Source of the DNA: Trebonia sp963759545
GTDB lineage: Bacteria; Actinomycetota; Actinomycetes; Streptosporangiales; Streptosporangiaceae
Reading direction: 5' to 3'
Length of the DNA: 64,000 nucleotides
Assembly (NCBI GenBank): GCA_963759545.1
Contig: CAVXAB010000004.1
Location: 62,001-126,000, forward strand
The notes under the pieces are model-generated. The model saw nothing but the letters and a program-made list of their open reading frames with translations. It was not told the origin of the DNA and did no database searches. The position numbers and the translations under genes are program-made. Shown here piece after piece: positions 46,609 through 54,838 of this stretch; within the stretch, counting starts at the first letter, position 1, and every line of letters starts with the position of its first letter.

Positions 46609-47819
46609 TTAGCCGCGTGTTACAGCGTTGGCCGCGAGCGTAAAACACCATGGCGCCGGCAGCGTAAAACGCGAGTCGGGCGGGGGCTTGCCCGCCGCCA
46701 GGTCGGCAATGATCTCCCGAGCAGCGGCGCGAACTTGGCTCCGTGGCCGGAACACGGCGACGCGACGACGAACGGTCCGGACCGGTCGAGGACGAAATCC
46801 TCGTTGTCCGTCCAGGTGTACAGGCAGGTCACCTCGTTGACCGGGGCGGCCGCGTTCAGGCCGGGCAGCCGCCTGCCGACGAAGTCGGTGATCCGGGCCC
46901 GGGCGGCGGGGTCAACCTTGAAGTCGCGGTCCGCGGCGGTCGTCGGGACCGCGGCGGTTGTCGCCGGGGAGGCAGCGGTTGTGTCGGGGGGGCGATATGC
47001 TCACCGATCTTGATCGCGCCGGGCACCTCGCCGTCGCGGCCGCCAGGCAGGCCGTAGCAGTTGTCGGCGCCGTCCTGGCAGACGAAGATCGGCCACGGCT
47101 CGGCCGGGGCCGACTGTCCCGGAGCTTGCACCGGGGCGAAGTGGAAGGACCTGCTGCTGGGTCACCGTCAGCCGCGGCAGCTCGACTACGCCGTCGAGCA
47201 GCGGGGCGATCCACGCGCCGGCCGCGACCGCGATCACCGGGGCGGAGAAGGTGCCGCTGTCGGTGTGCGCGACCGCGCCGTCGCCGGCCGGGGTCGCCTC
47301 AAGCCGGGTGACCGGGGTACCGAACCTGATGTCGGCGTCGCTGGCCGCCGCCAGCCTGAGCATGGCGGCCATCGCGTTGTCCGGGTCGAGGACGCCGGAG
47401 TCGGCGTGGTACATGACCTGGCCGGCGCCGGTGAAGTCGAAGTACGGCCAGCGCTCGGCCGCCGCCTCAGGTGCAAGCAGCTCGGCGGGCACCTTGCAGG
47501 ACGTCAGCATTTCATGCAGCTTTTCCGGTTTGCGGTCCGCGCCGAAGTCAACGCCGCCGGTCAGCGTGAGCAGCGTCTCGCCTGCCTCGTCCTCGAGCTG
47601 CCGCCAAGCCTTCTCGGCCTTGCCGGTGAGCTTCACGTACAGCTCATCGGGGTAGGCGCGGCGGAAGATCCGGGCGCTGCCGTGCGAGCTGCCGTTGCGG
47701 TGCCCGGAGTCGAACTGCTCAAGCAGCACCACGTGGAGGCCGCGCGCCGACGCCGCCCAGGCGGCGGCCGATCCCGCCAGGCCGGCGCCGACGATGATCA
47801 GGTCCGCACGTGTTGTCAT
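46609..47819 (-). CDS. FAD-dependent oxidase, SolA/monomeric sarcosine oxidase-like (frameshifted)
   Basis: N-methyl amino acid oxidase-like flavoprotein. The ATG at 47819 begins the dinucleotide fold LIIVGAGLAGSAAAWAASARGLHVVLLEQFD; the H-R-N-G-S-S-H-G-S-A-R-I block that follows contains the FAD-linkage region of the MSOX family. Frame slips near 47130, 46990 and 46710 split the last third: QAPGQSAPAEPWPIFVCQ, then EVTCLYTWTDNEDFVLDR, then IIADLAAGKPPPDS with a TAA at 46609. All parts remain conserved, so indels are likely. A decayed copy of its 3' part is at 51389-51526. Confidence 0.8.
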
Positions 47820-47901
47820 GACAGCAGCCTTTCCTTTGGTATAGTCGAATATACCAGCGAGAGCCAGGCTCGCAATTGCTTGGACGTCACGTGCTTGAAC
47901 G

Positions 47902-48409
47902 TCACGGGGATACCCAGCCACCGCGCCGGCCGGTCTCGGCCAGGACGACGATGCCCGACCCGTACATCCGCCGCCGCAGCTCGGCGATCAGCCCGGCGGT
48001 CCCCGCGCCGACCGGGTTGACGCCGGCCGTGGCGGGCGGTTTGCTCGCCGGGAGGCCGGGCTGATCGAGGATCACGGCGCGGGCACCGCACGCCCGTGCC
48101 ACCCGGGCGACGGCCCGGGCCGGCGGGCCGCCGACCGCGACGTGCCCGGTCGCCACGACACCAGTGTCCTCAAGGACGGACATGGCAAGCGCGACCGTGC
48201 GCCGCACCTGCTCTGGCGCTCCGGGTCGGAGGGGACGACAGGATGCCGAATCCGTTCTGGAGCGGTCGTTTAGTTCGATGCCGACGACCGTTACCGGCGC
48301 GCCCGCCGCCAGTTCCGCGGTGCGGGCGATCGCCGCCCGGGAGACGGCGCCGCCCGACGACGACGAGCAGCACCGGGCCGGCCACGTCCGGGGCGGGCCG
48401 CGGGGTCAC
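47902..48409 (-). CDS. Universal stress protein-like (frameshifted near 48365)
   Basis: The GTG at 48409 overlaps the glxD-like stop (GTGA). Reads VTPRPAPDVAGPVLLVVV, slips, then AVSRAAIARTAELAAGAPVTVVGIEL, ARAVARVARACGARAVILDQPG and a C-terminal VVLAETGRRGGWVSP. Usp fold by pattern; no intact ATP motif is seen. It joins the glxBCD operon by overlap. Confidence 0.6.
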
Positions 48410-49728
48410 GGTTGGGCTCCCGGGATCCAGTCGGTGCCGGCCAGCGGGACCTTGGCCATGGCGGCGGCCTCGATGGTCAGCGCGGCAAGGTCTTCCGGCT
48501 CCAGGTTGTGCACGTCAGACTTGCCGCAGGCGCGGGCCAGCATCGTGACTTCCATCGTGAGGGCGCGCAGGTAGTTGGCGACGCGGCGGGCGGCCAGGTC
48601 CGGGTCCAGCCGCTTGCTGAGCAGGTCGTCCTGGGTGGTGATGCCGACCGGGCAGCGGCCGGTGTGGCAGGCGGAGCACTCGCCTGGCCTGGTGCCGAGC
48701 GCGGCGTAGTCGTGCGTGGCGTCGATTTCTAGCGAATTTTCGCGATATGTCGGGCGGTTGCAGCCGAGGGCCAGCAGGGCGCCGATGCCGATGGAGACCG
48801 CGTCCGCGCCCAGGGCCAGGGCCTTGGCGACGTCGGCGCCGGTCCTGATGCCGCCGGAAACGATCAGCTGCACCTCACGCTCGACGCCGAGCTCGCGCAG
48901 CGCGTCCGACGCCTGGCGCACGGCGGCCAGCGTCGGGATGCCGGCGTGCTCGATGAACGTGTCCTGGGTGGCGCCCGTGCCGCCCTGCATCCCGTCGACG
49001 ACCACCACGTCGGCGCCGGCCGCGACCGCGAGCTTCACGTCGTGGCTGACCCGGGTCGCGCCGACCTTGACGTAGACGGGCTTCTCCCAGCTCGTCGCCT
49101 CGCGCAGCTCCTCGATCTTGATCTGCAGGTCGTCGGGGCCTGTCCAGTCGGGGTGGCGGCTCGCGGAGCGCTGGTCGATGCCCTCGGGGAGGGTGCGCAT
49201 CTGTGCGACGCGCGGTCCGACCTTCTGGCCGAGGAGCATGCCGCCGCCGCCGGGCTTGGCGCCCTGGCCGATGACGATCTCGATGGCGTCGGCTTGGCGG
49301 AGGTGGGCGGGGTTGAAGCCGTACCTGGACGGGAGGCACTGGTAGACGAGGGTTTTCGACGCCTGCCGTTCCTCGTCCGTCATGCCGCCGTCGCCGGTGG
49401 TGGTGGAGGTGCCGACCTCGTTGGCGGCGGCGCCGAGGGCCTGCTTGGCCTGGGCGGACAGCGCGCCGAAGGACATTCCGGCGATCGTGATCGGGATGGC
49501 CAGGTCGATGGGGTGCGCGCCGTGCCTGGCGCCGAGCACGGTACGCGTTTCGCAGCGCTCGCGGTAGCCCTCGAGCGGGTAGCGGGACGCGGAGGCGGTG
49601 AGGAAGACCAGGTCATCGAAGTTGGGTACCTTGCGCCGCGCGCCAAAGCCGCGGATCTGATACCGGCCGAGGTCCGCCAGCTCGTGCACGCTCGCGATGA
49701 CGTCCGGGGGGAAGGTGTGGTTCTCCAT
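48406..49728 (-). CDS. glxD: Glutamate synthase-like FMN domain protein (GlxD/MgsC type)
   Basis: 440 residues equal to the FMN/TIM-barrel part of glutamate synthase large subunit as a separate protein. It has IAGMSFGALSAQAKQALGAA, GQGAKPGGGGMLLGQKV, VDGMQGGTGATQ, SGGIRTGADVAKALALGADAV and the cluster cysteines C351-x2-C354-x4-C359 (CSACHTGRCPVG). In methylamine users the equivalent (MgsC) works with MgsA and MgsB as N-methylglutamate synthase. Third of glxB-glxC-glxD. Confidence 0.88.
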   Translation of the reverse strand: MENHTFPPDVIASVHELADLGRYQIRGFGARRKVPNFDDLVFLTASASRYPLEGYRERCETRTVLGARHGAHPIDLAIPITIAGMSFGALSAQAKQALGAAANEVGTSTTTGDGGMTDEERQASKTLVYQCLPSRYGFNPAHLRQADAIEIVIGQGAKPGGGGMLLGQKVGPRVAQMRTLPEGIDQRSASRHPDWTGPDDLQIKIEELREATSWEKPVYVKVGATRVSHDVKLAVAAGADVVVVDGMQGGTGATQDTFIEHAGIPTLAAVRQASDALRELGVEREVQLIVSGGIRTGADVAKALALGADAVSIGIGALLALGCNRPTYRENSLEIDATHDYAALGTRPGECSACHTGRCPVGITTQDDLLSKRLDPDLAARRVANYLRALTMEVTMLARACGKSDVHNLEPEDLAALTIEAAAMAKVPLAGTDWIPGAQP

Positions 49729-49743
49729 GTGTTTGCCGGCCCC

Positions 49744-50464
49744 TCAGTAGCTCGACGCGTGGCGGGTCGTGAAGTGGTACAGCTCGCGGGCGGAGGTGAC
49801 CTTGGTGACGTTCTGCGGGTCGATGTGGTCGAAGCCGGCCTTGTCACAGAGCTGCTTCACGGCGATCACGTCGTCCTCGGTGAACTCGGTTCGCTTGGCG
49901 TCGGCGCCCAGGCTGGCGATGCTGCCCGCGACGTAGATCGTCGTCTCGTACAGCGAGTCGCCTAGGGCCTCGCCCGCGTCGCCGCCGATGAGGATCGTGC
50001 CCTGCCTGGGCCATGAAGCCGGTCAGGTTGCCGGCGTCGCCGGCGATCGCGAGGGTGCCGCCCTTGAGGGAGATGCCTGCCCTGAGGCTGGCGTCTCCTT
50101 CGACAATGACCAGTCCGCCGTGGGCGGAGGCGGCGGCGCTTTGCGACACCGACCCTTTTACCCGGATGTTTCCTGATATGAGGTTCTCGCCGATGCCCCA
50201 GCCGGTGAAGCCGTTCACGGTGATGTCCTGGCCGTGGCCGAGGCCGCCGATGTAGTAGCCGGCGTTACCGTCGATGGTGACGCTGATGTTGTTGGTGAGG
50301 CCGACGGCGAGGTTATGCCTGCCGTTGGGCTCGGTGATCATTACCGCCGCACCGTCGGGAAGCGCACGCAGCGCGGCGTTGATCTCCCGGGTGGTCAGTT
50401 CGGCGGCGTTGAGGGTGACGACCGCGGTGCCCGCGCTCTGGGTGCCCGTGGTTAGCGTGTCCAT
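49744..50464 (-). CDS. glxC: GXGXG-motif protein (GlxC/MgsB type; frameshifted)
   Basis: Corresponds to the beta-helix C-terminal domain of glutamate synthase as a separate protein. GYYIGGLGHGQDITVNGFTGWGIGENLISGNIRVKGSVSQSAAASAHGG matches the repeated G-x-G-x-G pattern. A slip near 50005 breaks it at GFMAQ; the continuation TILIGGDAGEALGDSLYETTIYVAGSIASLG reads well to a TGA at 49744. The start overlaps glxB by 13 bp. Confidence 0.83.
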
Positions 50465-51129
50465 GTGTGCAGTCCCGTCGGCTCGAAGACCTTCGCGTCC
50501 TTGATGCCGGGCAGCCCGGTCAGCGCCCGGTACTCGCTCGCCATGGCGATGTAGCCGCTGGCCTGCGCGATCACCGCGGGCTTGCAGGCGATGGGGTCAC
50601 GGTGCACGGCGAACTCGGTCGGGGTGGTCACCAGCAGGGTGTAGAAGCCGTCCATCACCCGGGCCATGGCGGTGAGCGCGCTTTTCAGGTCATCGCCTGC
50701 GGCTAGGCGCTTGGCTATGTAACGAGCGGCGACCTCGGAGTCGTTGTCGGAATCGAACGCGACCCCGTCCCGCTCGAGTTGACGCCGCACGGTCGCGTGG
50801 TTGGAGAACGAGCCGTTGTGCACCACGCACACGCCCTCGGCGGGGGTGAACGGGTGGCAGTGCGCCTTGGTCACCGCGGACTCGGTGGCCATCCGGGTGT
50901 GCCCGAGCCCCTGGTACCCGTGCGCCGCCCCGATGGCGAACCGCTCGCACACGTCTTTGGGGGTACCGACGTCCTTGGTGACGTCGAGTTGCCCGTCGTC
51001 GTGGTAGACCGCGACCCCGGCGGAGTCAGGGCCGCGCTCGCCGAGCGCGACGAGCATGTTGGTGAGCAGCGCGCCAAGCTCCGGCTCCAGGCTGGCGTCC
51101 AGCAGCGTCAGGCCGGCGATCCCGCACAT
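50452..51129 (-). CDS. glxB: Class II glutamine amidotransferase (GlxB/MgsA type)
   Basis: 225 residues starting MCGIAGL, with the N-terminal nucleophile Cys2. RGPDSAGVAVYHDDG, GLGHTRMATESAV, HPFTPAEGVCVVHNGSFSNH and DSDNDSEVAARYIAKRL are the Ntn-hydrolase glutaminase signatures. It corresponds to the glutaminase domain of glutamate synthase. First gene of glxB-glxC-glxD and overlapping glxC. Confidence 0.9.
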   Translation of the reverse strand: MCGIAGLTLLDASLEPELGALLTNMLVALGERGPDSAGVAVYHDDGQLDVTKDVGTPKDVCERFAIGAAHGYQGLGHTRMATESAVTKAHCHPFTPAEGVCVVHNGSFSNHATVRRQLERDGVAFDSDNDSEVAARYIAKRLAAGDDLKSALTAMARVMDGFYTLLVTTPTEFAVHRDPIACKPAVIAQASGYIAMASEYRALTGLPGIKDAKVFEPTGLHTWTR

Positions 51130-51343
51130 CAGATCACCCTAGGGTCAGCCGACATTACGTATCCTCCTACAGTCAACCGCCCGGTACCGGGTTCGATGGT
51201 GAACTATGTTTCTTCAGAGTGAACCATTCAGACATGGCGGTCAACGGTTATCCGCATGTAGAAAGCCACAAAATCCCGCCTACGGCCGCCGCGTTCGTCC
51301 ACTCACAGGAAACAAGGATCGGAGTCCAAACCGGGATCACCCA

Positions 51344-51388
51344 GTGGCCGCCGCGGTCAAGATCGACGCCGGTAACCCCCGCGCCCGC
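51344..51388 (+). pseudogene. Asparaginase gene fragment
   Basis: Encodes VAAAVKIDAGNPRAR; 40 of 45 bases match the intact asparaginase at 42167-42211 (TAAAVKIDDGNPRAR). No homology is seen further on either side. Its right end abuts the flavoprotein remnant exactly. Confidence 0.6.
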
Positions 51389-51526
51389 GGCGCTGCGACG
51401 AACGAGCCGCTCCGGTCGAGGACGAAGTCCTCGACCGCTGTCCACGTGTAGAGGCACGTGACCTCGTTGGCCGGGATGGCGTTCTGGCCGCAGATCCGCA
51501 TGCCGACGAATTCCACGATCCGCGCC
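51389..51526 (-). pseudogene. SolA-like flavoprotein 3' fragment
   Basis: Reads ARIVEFVGMRICGQNAIPAN, EVTCLYTWTAVEDFVLDRSG and SFVAAP on the minus strand, 46 codons matching the C-terminal region of the gene at 46609-47819 (ARITDFVGRRLPGLN... EVTCLYTWTDNEDFVLDRSG). The 5' two-thirds and the last part are missing. Confidence 0.75.
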
Positions 51527-51555
51527 GACTCGCCATGCCCAACCAGGTTTTCGAA

Positions 51556-51603
51556 GATAGTGGATATTTAGGCGCACTATAGTGTGCCTAAATATCCACT
51601 ATC
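51556..51603. repeat. 48-nt palindromic element P48, copy 2
   Basis: GATAGTGGAT and ATCCACTATC ends with a CACTATAGTG centre; 23 of 24 positions pair. It matches the copy at 21296-21343 in length, end sequences and CTATAG centre; TTCG-AGATAG to the left is also shared. It stands 135 bp before the LLM gene start. Confidence 0.8.
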
Positions 51604-51737
51604 ACATGTTCACGGAAAGGCACAGCCCAATTTGTCTGGATTGTCCAGCAGGCGCTGGCCGACTCGATAGGTTCCGCGAAGGTACCTCTGCTGTCCGCTG
51701 CCCGGAGCGTGAGAGGGTTGGGTGGGAGGTAATCATC

Positions 51738-52601
51738 GTGAAGGTCGGGCTGCAGATTCCGGATTTTTCCACGCCTCGGGGGCCGGAGGCGCTTGGCAGG
51801 GAGCTCGCTAACGTCGCGCGGACCGCGGACGACGCGGGGTTCGAGTACATCACCGTGATGGACCACTTCTTCCAGATTCCCGTGGTGGGGCCCGCGGAGA
51901 AGGAGATGCTTGAGGCGTACACCACGCTGGGGTACCTGGCCGCGTGCACCTCGCACGCCACGCTGGTCACGCTGGTTACCGGCGCGTTCTACCGCGAGCC
52001 CGGCATCCTCGGGAAGATCGTCACCACGCTTGACGTGCTATCGGGCGGCCGGGCCTGGCTCGGCATCGGGGCCGGCTGGAACGAGCAGGAGTCCCGCGGC
52101 CTCGGCGTCAGGTTCCCCCCGGTGAGCGAGCGATTCGAGCGGCTTGAGGAGACGCTGCTTGTCTGCCTGCAGATGTGGCGCGGTGACGAGAAGCCGTACG
52201 AGGGCAGGCACTACTCGCTCGAGCGCCCGCTGAACTCGCCGCAGGCGCTGACGCGGCCGCACCCGCCGATCATGATCGGCGGCGGCGGCGAGAGGAAGAC
52301 GCTGCGCCTGGTGGCGCAGTACGCCGACGCGTGCAACCTGTTCGCTGGCCGGGACGAGGTGCACAAGCTCGACGTCCTGCGCCGGCACTGCGAGGCGGTC
52401 GGACGCGACTACGACACGATCTACAAGACCGTTTACTACTGGTTCGACCCGGCGAAGGGCGCGCAGCGGATGGTTGATGACCTCGGCGCGCTCGCCGAGG
52501 CCGGGTTCGATGCCGCGATCGGCGCGGTGGCGAACGTGTGGGACGTGACGCCGCTCGAGGTCATCGGGTCCGAGGTCATCCCGGTCGTCGCCGACTTCTA
52601 G
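51738..52601 (+). CDS. LLM-class F420-dependent oxidoreductase
   Basis: 287-residue luciferase-like TIM-barrel protein. The GTG at 51738 has GGGAGGT 8 bp upstream. Motifs: VGLQIPDFSTPRG, ITVMDHFFQIP, GAGWNEQESRGLGVRFPPVSERFERLEETLLV and PHPPIMIGGGGERKTLRLVAQYADACNLF. The pattern fits the F420 branch rather than FMN luciferases. Substrate unknown. Confidence 0.85.
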   Translation: MKVGLQIPDFSTPRGPEALGRELANVARTADDAGFEYITVMDHFFQIPVVGPAEKEMLEAYTTLGYLAACTSHATLVTLVTGAFYREPGILGKIVTTLDVLSGGRAWLGIGAGWNEQESRGLGVRFPPVSERFERLEETLLVCLQMWRGDEKPYEGRHYSLERPLNSPQALTRPHPPIMIGGGGERKTLRLVAQYADACNLFAGRDEVHKLDVLRRHCEAVGRDYDTIYKTVYYWFDPAKGAQRMVDDLGALAEAGFDAAIGAVANVWDVTPLEVIGSEVIPVVADF

Positions 52602-52608
52602 CCCGGCG

Positions 52609-52658
52609 TATGGATGTGCGTTTGGTGTCGCTAGGACGACACCAAACGCACATCCATA
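52609..52658. terminator. Perfect 22-bp hairpin terminator
   Basis: Arms 52609-52630 and 52637-52658 pair perfectly with a 6-nt loop CTAGGA. It lies 8 bp after the LLM stop and 12 bp before the L,D-transpeptidase stop on the opposite strand, so it serves convergent genes. Confidence 0.85.
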
Positions 52659-52669
52659 AGGCGCCTGGC

Positions 52670-53857
52670 CTAGCCGACAACGTCGATCGGGGTTCCCGGC
52701 GGGACCTCGGCGAGCCTTTCTAGTGCCTGGTCGTGCAGGCGGATGCAGCCGTGCGAGATCCGTGCGCCTGAGGTGCCGATCTCGGTGTCGTCGCCCAGCG
52801 GGCCGTGGATGCCGATGACCGCGTCGCCCGAGCCTTCCCAGTCGGCGATCGCCAGGGAGTGGGCCGAAGTGACGATGATGAACGAGCCGTAGCCGGGGTT
52901 GGGCTGCGGCGGCTGCTCATCGAACGCCACGAAGTACTCCCCGGCCGGCGTGGGGTCCTCCAGGGTGCCCAACCCGGCCGGTGCGGAGAAGACCAGCCGG
53001 CCGTTGTCATAGAGCGCCAGCCGAGTCGTGGCGGCGTTGATGACGATCCGGTAGGGCGTGCCGCCGAGCGTGACGTCCTGGTCGGGTACCCAGGCCGTGG
53101 AGCCGTTCGGCCGCTGCGCGAGCCGCACCTGGACCCAGCCGGGACTTGTCGCGATCACCGGCAGCACCGAGGGCCGGTCGTACCAGCTGGCCGGCACGGT
53201 GCCGGCCGCGAGCACCCCGGGGCTCGCGTACCTGGGCACGGTCCGCAGCACGGTGGCGAGGACGGTGCTGGCAGGCACGGCGGCAGCAGGCACCGTGGTG
53301 AAAGGCACCGTGGTGAAAGGCACCGTGGTGGCAGGCACCGTGGTGGCGGGCACCGTGATGGCAGGCACCGTGATGGCAGGCACCGTGGTGACAGGCACCG
53401 TGGCGGCAGGCACCGTGATGGCAGGCACCGTGGCGGCAGGCACCGTGATGGCAGGCACCGTGGCGGCAGGCACCGTGGTGGCAGGCACCGTGGCGGCAGG
53501 CACCGTGGCGGCAGGCACCGTGGTGGCAGGCACCGTGGCGGCAGGCACCGTGGCGGCAGGCACCGTGGCGGCAGGCACCGTGGCGGCAGGCACAGCGTCC
53601 TGCCGCTGCCGGGCGGCCTGCCTGGCCTTCGGTGCCTGCCACGGGCTGGCGACAGCGGCGGCTGTTCCGCCGCCGGAAGGGCCGCTGCCGGAAGGGGCGC
53701 CGCCGGAAGGGGCGCCGGAGGGGCCACCGCCCGATGAGAGCAGCAGCCCGGCGGACACCGCCGCGGCCGCCACGGCGACCACGCTCGCGGTGGTCGTGGC
53801 GCGTGCGGCGCGCGTTTCCCGATTCGCCAGCGCGGCCCTGACACGGCCACGAAACAC
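52670..53857 (-). CDS. L,D-transpeptidase (YkuD) with pentapeptide-repeat stalk
   Basis: Cell-wall enzyme that makes 3-3 crosslinks or attaches proteins to peptidoglycan. 395 residues: cytosolic start, membrane span/uncleaved signal (about 24-41), Gly/Ser/Pro linker, 21-22 pentapeptide repeats VPAxT (88-195), an SH3-like region (WVQVRLAQRPNGSTAWVP), and the YkuD catalytic domain ending IHGPLGDD, SHGCIRLHD with the catalytic Cys. The repeat is coded by a 15-bp minisatellite. It could act as a spacer that holds the catalytic domain away from the membrane. Confidence 0.9.
   Translation of the reverse strand: MFRGRVRAALANRETRAARATTTASVVAVAAAAVSAGLLLSSGGGPSGAPSGGAPSGSGPSGGGTAAAVASPWQAPKARQAARQRQDAVPAATVPAATVPAATVPAATVPATTVPAATVPAATVPATTVPAATVPAITVPAATVPAITVPAATVPVTTVPAITVPAITVPATTVPATTVPFTTVPFTTVPAAAVPASTVLATVLRTVPRYASPGVLAAGTVPASWYDRPSVLPVIATSPGWVQVRLAQRPNGSTAWVPDQDVTLGGTPYRIVINAATTRLALYDNGRLVFSAPAGLGTLEDPTPAGEYFVAFDEQPPQPNPGYGSFIIVTSAHSLAIADWEGSGDAVIGIHGPLGDDTEIGTSGARISHGCIRLHDQALERLAEVPPGTPIDVVG
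53268..53594. repeat. 15-bp minisatellite in the L,D-transpeptidase gene
   Basis: About 21 tandem copies near GGCACCGTGGTGGCA/GGCACCGTGGCGGCA (plus-strand sense), differing mainly at two positions. All six frames remain free of stops across it, so the antisense frames in this stretch are not genes. The unit is a multiple of 3, so copy-number change keeps the protein in frame. Confidence 0.92.
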
Positions 53858-54069
53858 GGCGACCCTCCGCTTCGCTTACAGTCAATTACGCATGGTGACG
53901 AAGTCGCAAGTTAGCAGTTCGGCGAGGGCCGCCGGCCGGTAATTCTGCGGAATTCGGCGTGTCATGACCGGCGATAGCGCATGGAACACGGCGGAATAAG
54001 CTTTTGCCGCGAAGGAGTCAGCCGCCGTCGTTCGGGATAATCCTGGCTTTTGACTTTTGCCGTCGGCCG
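53858..54069. other. Intergenic region upstream of the L,D-transpeptidase
   Basis: 212 bp, AT-richer than its surroundings at 53875-54060, between a minus-strand alpha/beta hydrolase (stop 54070) and the transpeptidase start. Probably holds the transpeptidase promoter. Confidence 0.4.
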
Positions 54070-54828
54070 TTAGCCGCGGGCGAGGAACTCCTCGATGGAG
54101 ACCGCGAGGGCGGCCGGGGTCTCGAACATCGGGTAGTGGCCGGTGCCGCGGAGGACTTCAAGCTCGGAGTTGGGGTAGACCTGCAGCCACGCCTGCTCCA
54201 TGAACTCGGCGGGCTGCGTCGGGTCGTACTCGCCGGTGATCACCTTGACCGGGACCTCGTTGCCCTTGACCCTGGCGAGGATGTCGGCCTTGGCCCAGGA
54301 GGGGAGGTAGCCGCCGAACGCTTCCTCGGTCGAGTTGTCGCGCGAGTGGCGGACGATGAGGTCGACGAACGCGGGGGTGAGACGGCTGCCCGTCGAGTAG
54401 TTGACGATCATCTCGCGGCTGGCGACGTTGCGGGCGGCGGAGGCGAACAGCGCCCATTCTGACTCGCCGAGCGGAAGCCCGGTGGCCGGGACCGGAGCCA
54501 CGCCGACCAGCCGCCGCACCCGGTGCGGCGCCTGGTCGAGTACGTGCTGGATCGCCACGCCGCTCATCGAGTGGCCGACCAGGCTGAACCGCTCCCAGCC
54601 GAGGCGGTCGGCGAGCTCGATCGCGTCGGCGGCGGCCTCGGCCATGGTGAACTCGCCCGGCTCGTCCCTCCGGGAGCCGTAGCCGCGCAGGTCAGGGAAG
54701 ACGTAGGTGAACTGCGCGGTGTTGAGGTAGTCGGTCAGGTGGCCCCAGCCGAGTGCGGAGCCGAACCAGCCGTGCAGCGCGATGACACGATGGTCACCGG
54801 ATCCGACCATGACATAGGAGCCAGCCAT
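54070..54828 (-). CDS. Alpha/beta hydrolase next to homogentisate dioxygenase
   Basis: 252 residues. Nucleophile elbow GHSMSG; acid in ITGEYDPTQP; His in LRGTGHYPMF; oxyanion HGWFGSALGW. The start at 54828 lies 10 bp downstream of the hmgA stop on the same strand, suggesting co-transcription. It may act in tyrosine/phenylacetate breakdown, but the usual fumarylacetoacetase and isomerase genes are not present, so the function is open. Confidence 0.82.
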   Translation of the reverse strand: MAGSYVMVGSGDHRVIALHGWFGSALGWGHLTDYLNTAQFTYVFPDLRGYGSRRDEPGEFTMAEAAADAIELADRLGWERFSLVGHSMSGVAIQHVLDQAPHRVRRLVGVAPVPATGLPLGESEWALFASAARNVASREMIVNYSTGSRLTPAFVDLIVRHSRDNSTEEAFGGYLPSWAKADILARVKGNEVPVKVITGEYDPTQPAEFMEQAWLQVYPNSELEVLRGTGHYPMFETPAALAVSIEEFLARG

Positions 54829-54838
54829 GAAAGGTAAC

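Larger units (their letters stand above)
51130..51737. other. Gene-remnant and palindrome region
   Basis: 608 bp between divergent glxB and the LLM oxidoreductase. Contains two short decayed gene pieces in opposite orientation (51344-51388 and 51389-51526) and the P48 palindrome (51556-51603). No intact gene. Confidence 0.7.

Noticed and set aside
53268..53594. CRISPR-like array
   Set aside because: The 15-bp units are contiguous, without unique spacers, and code an in-frame pentapeptide repeat.
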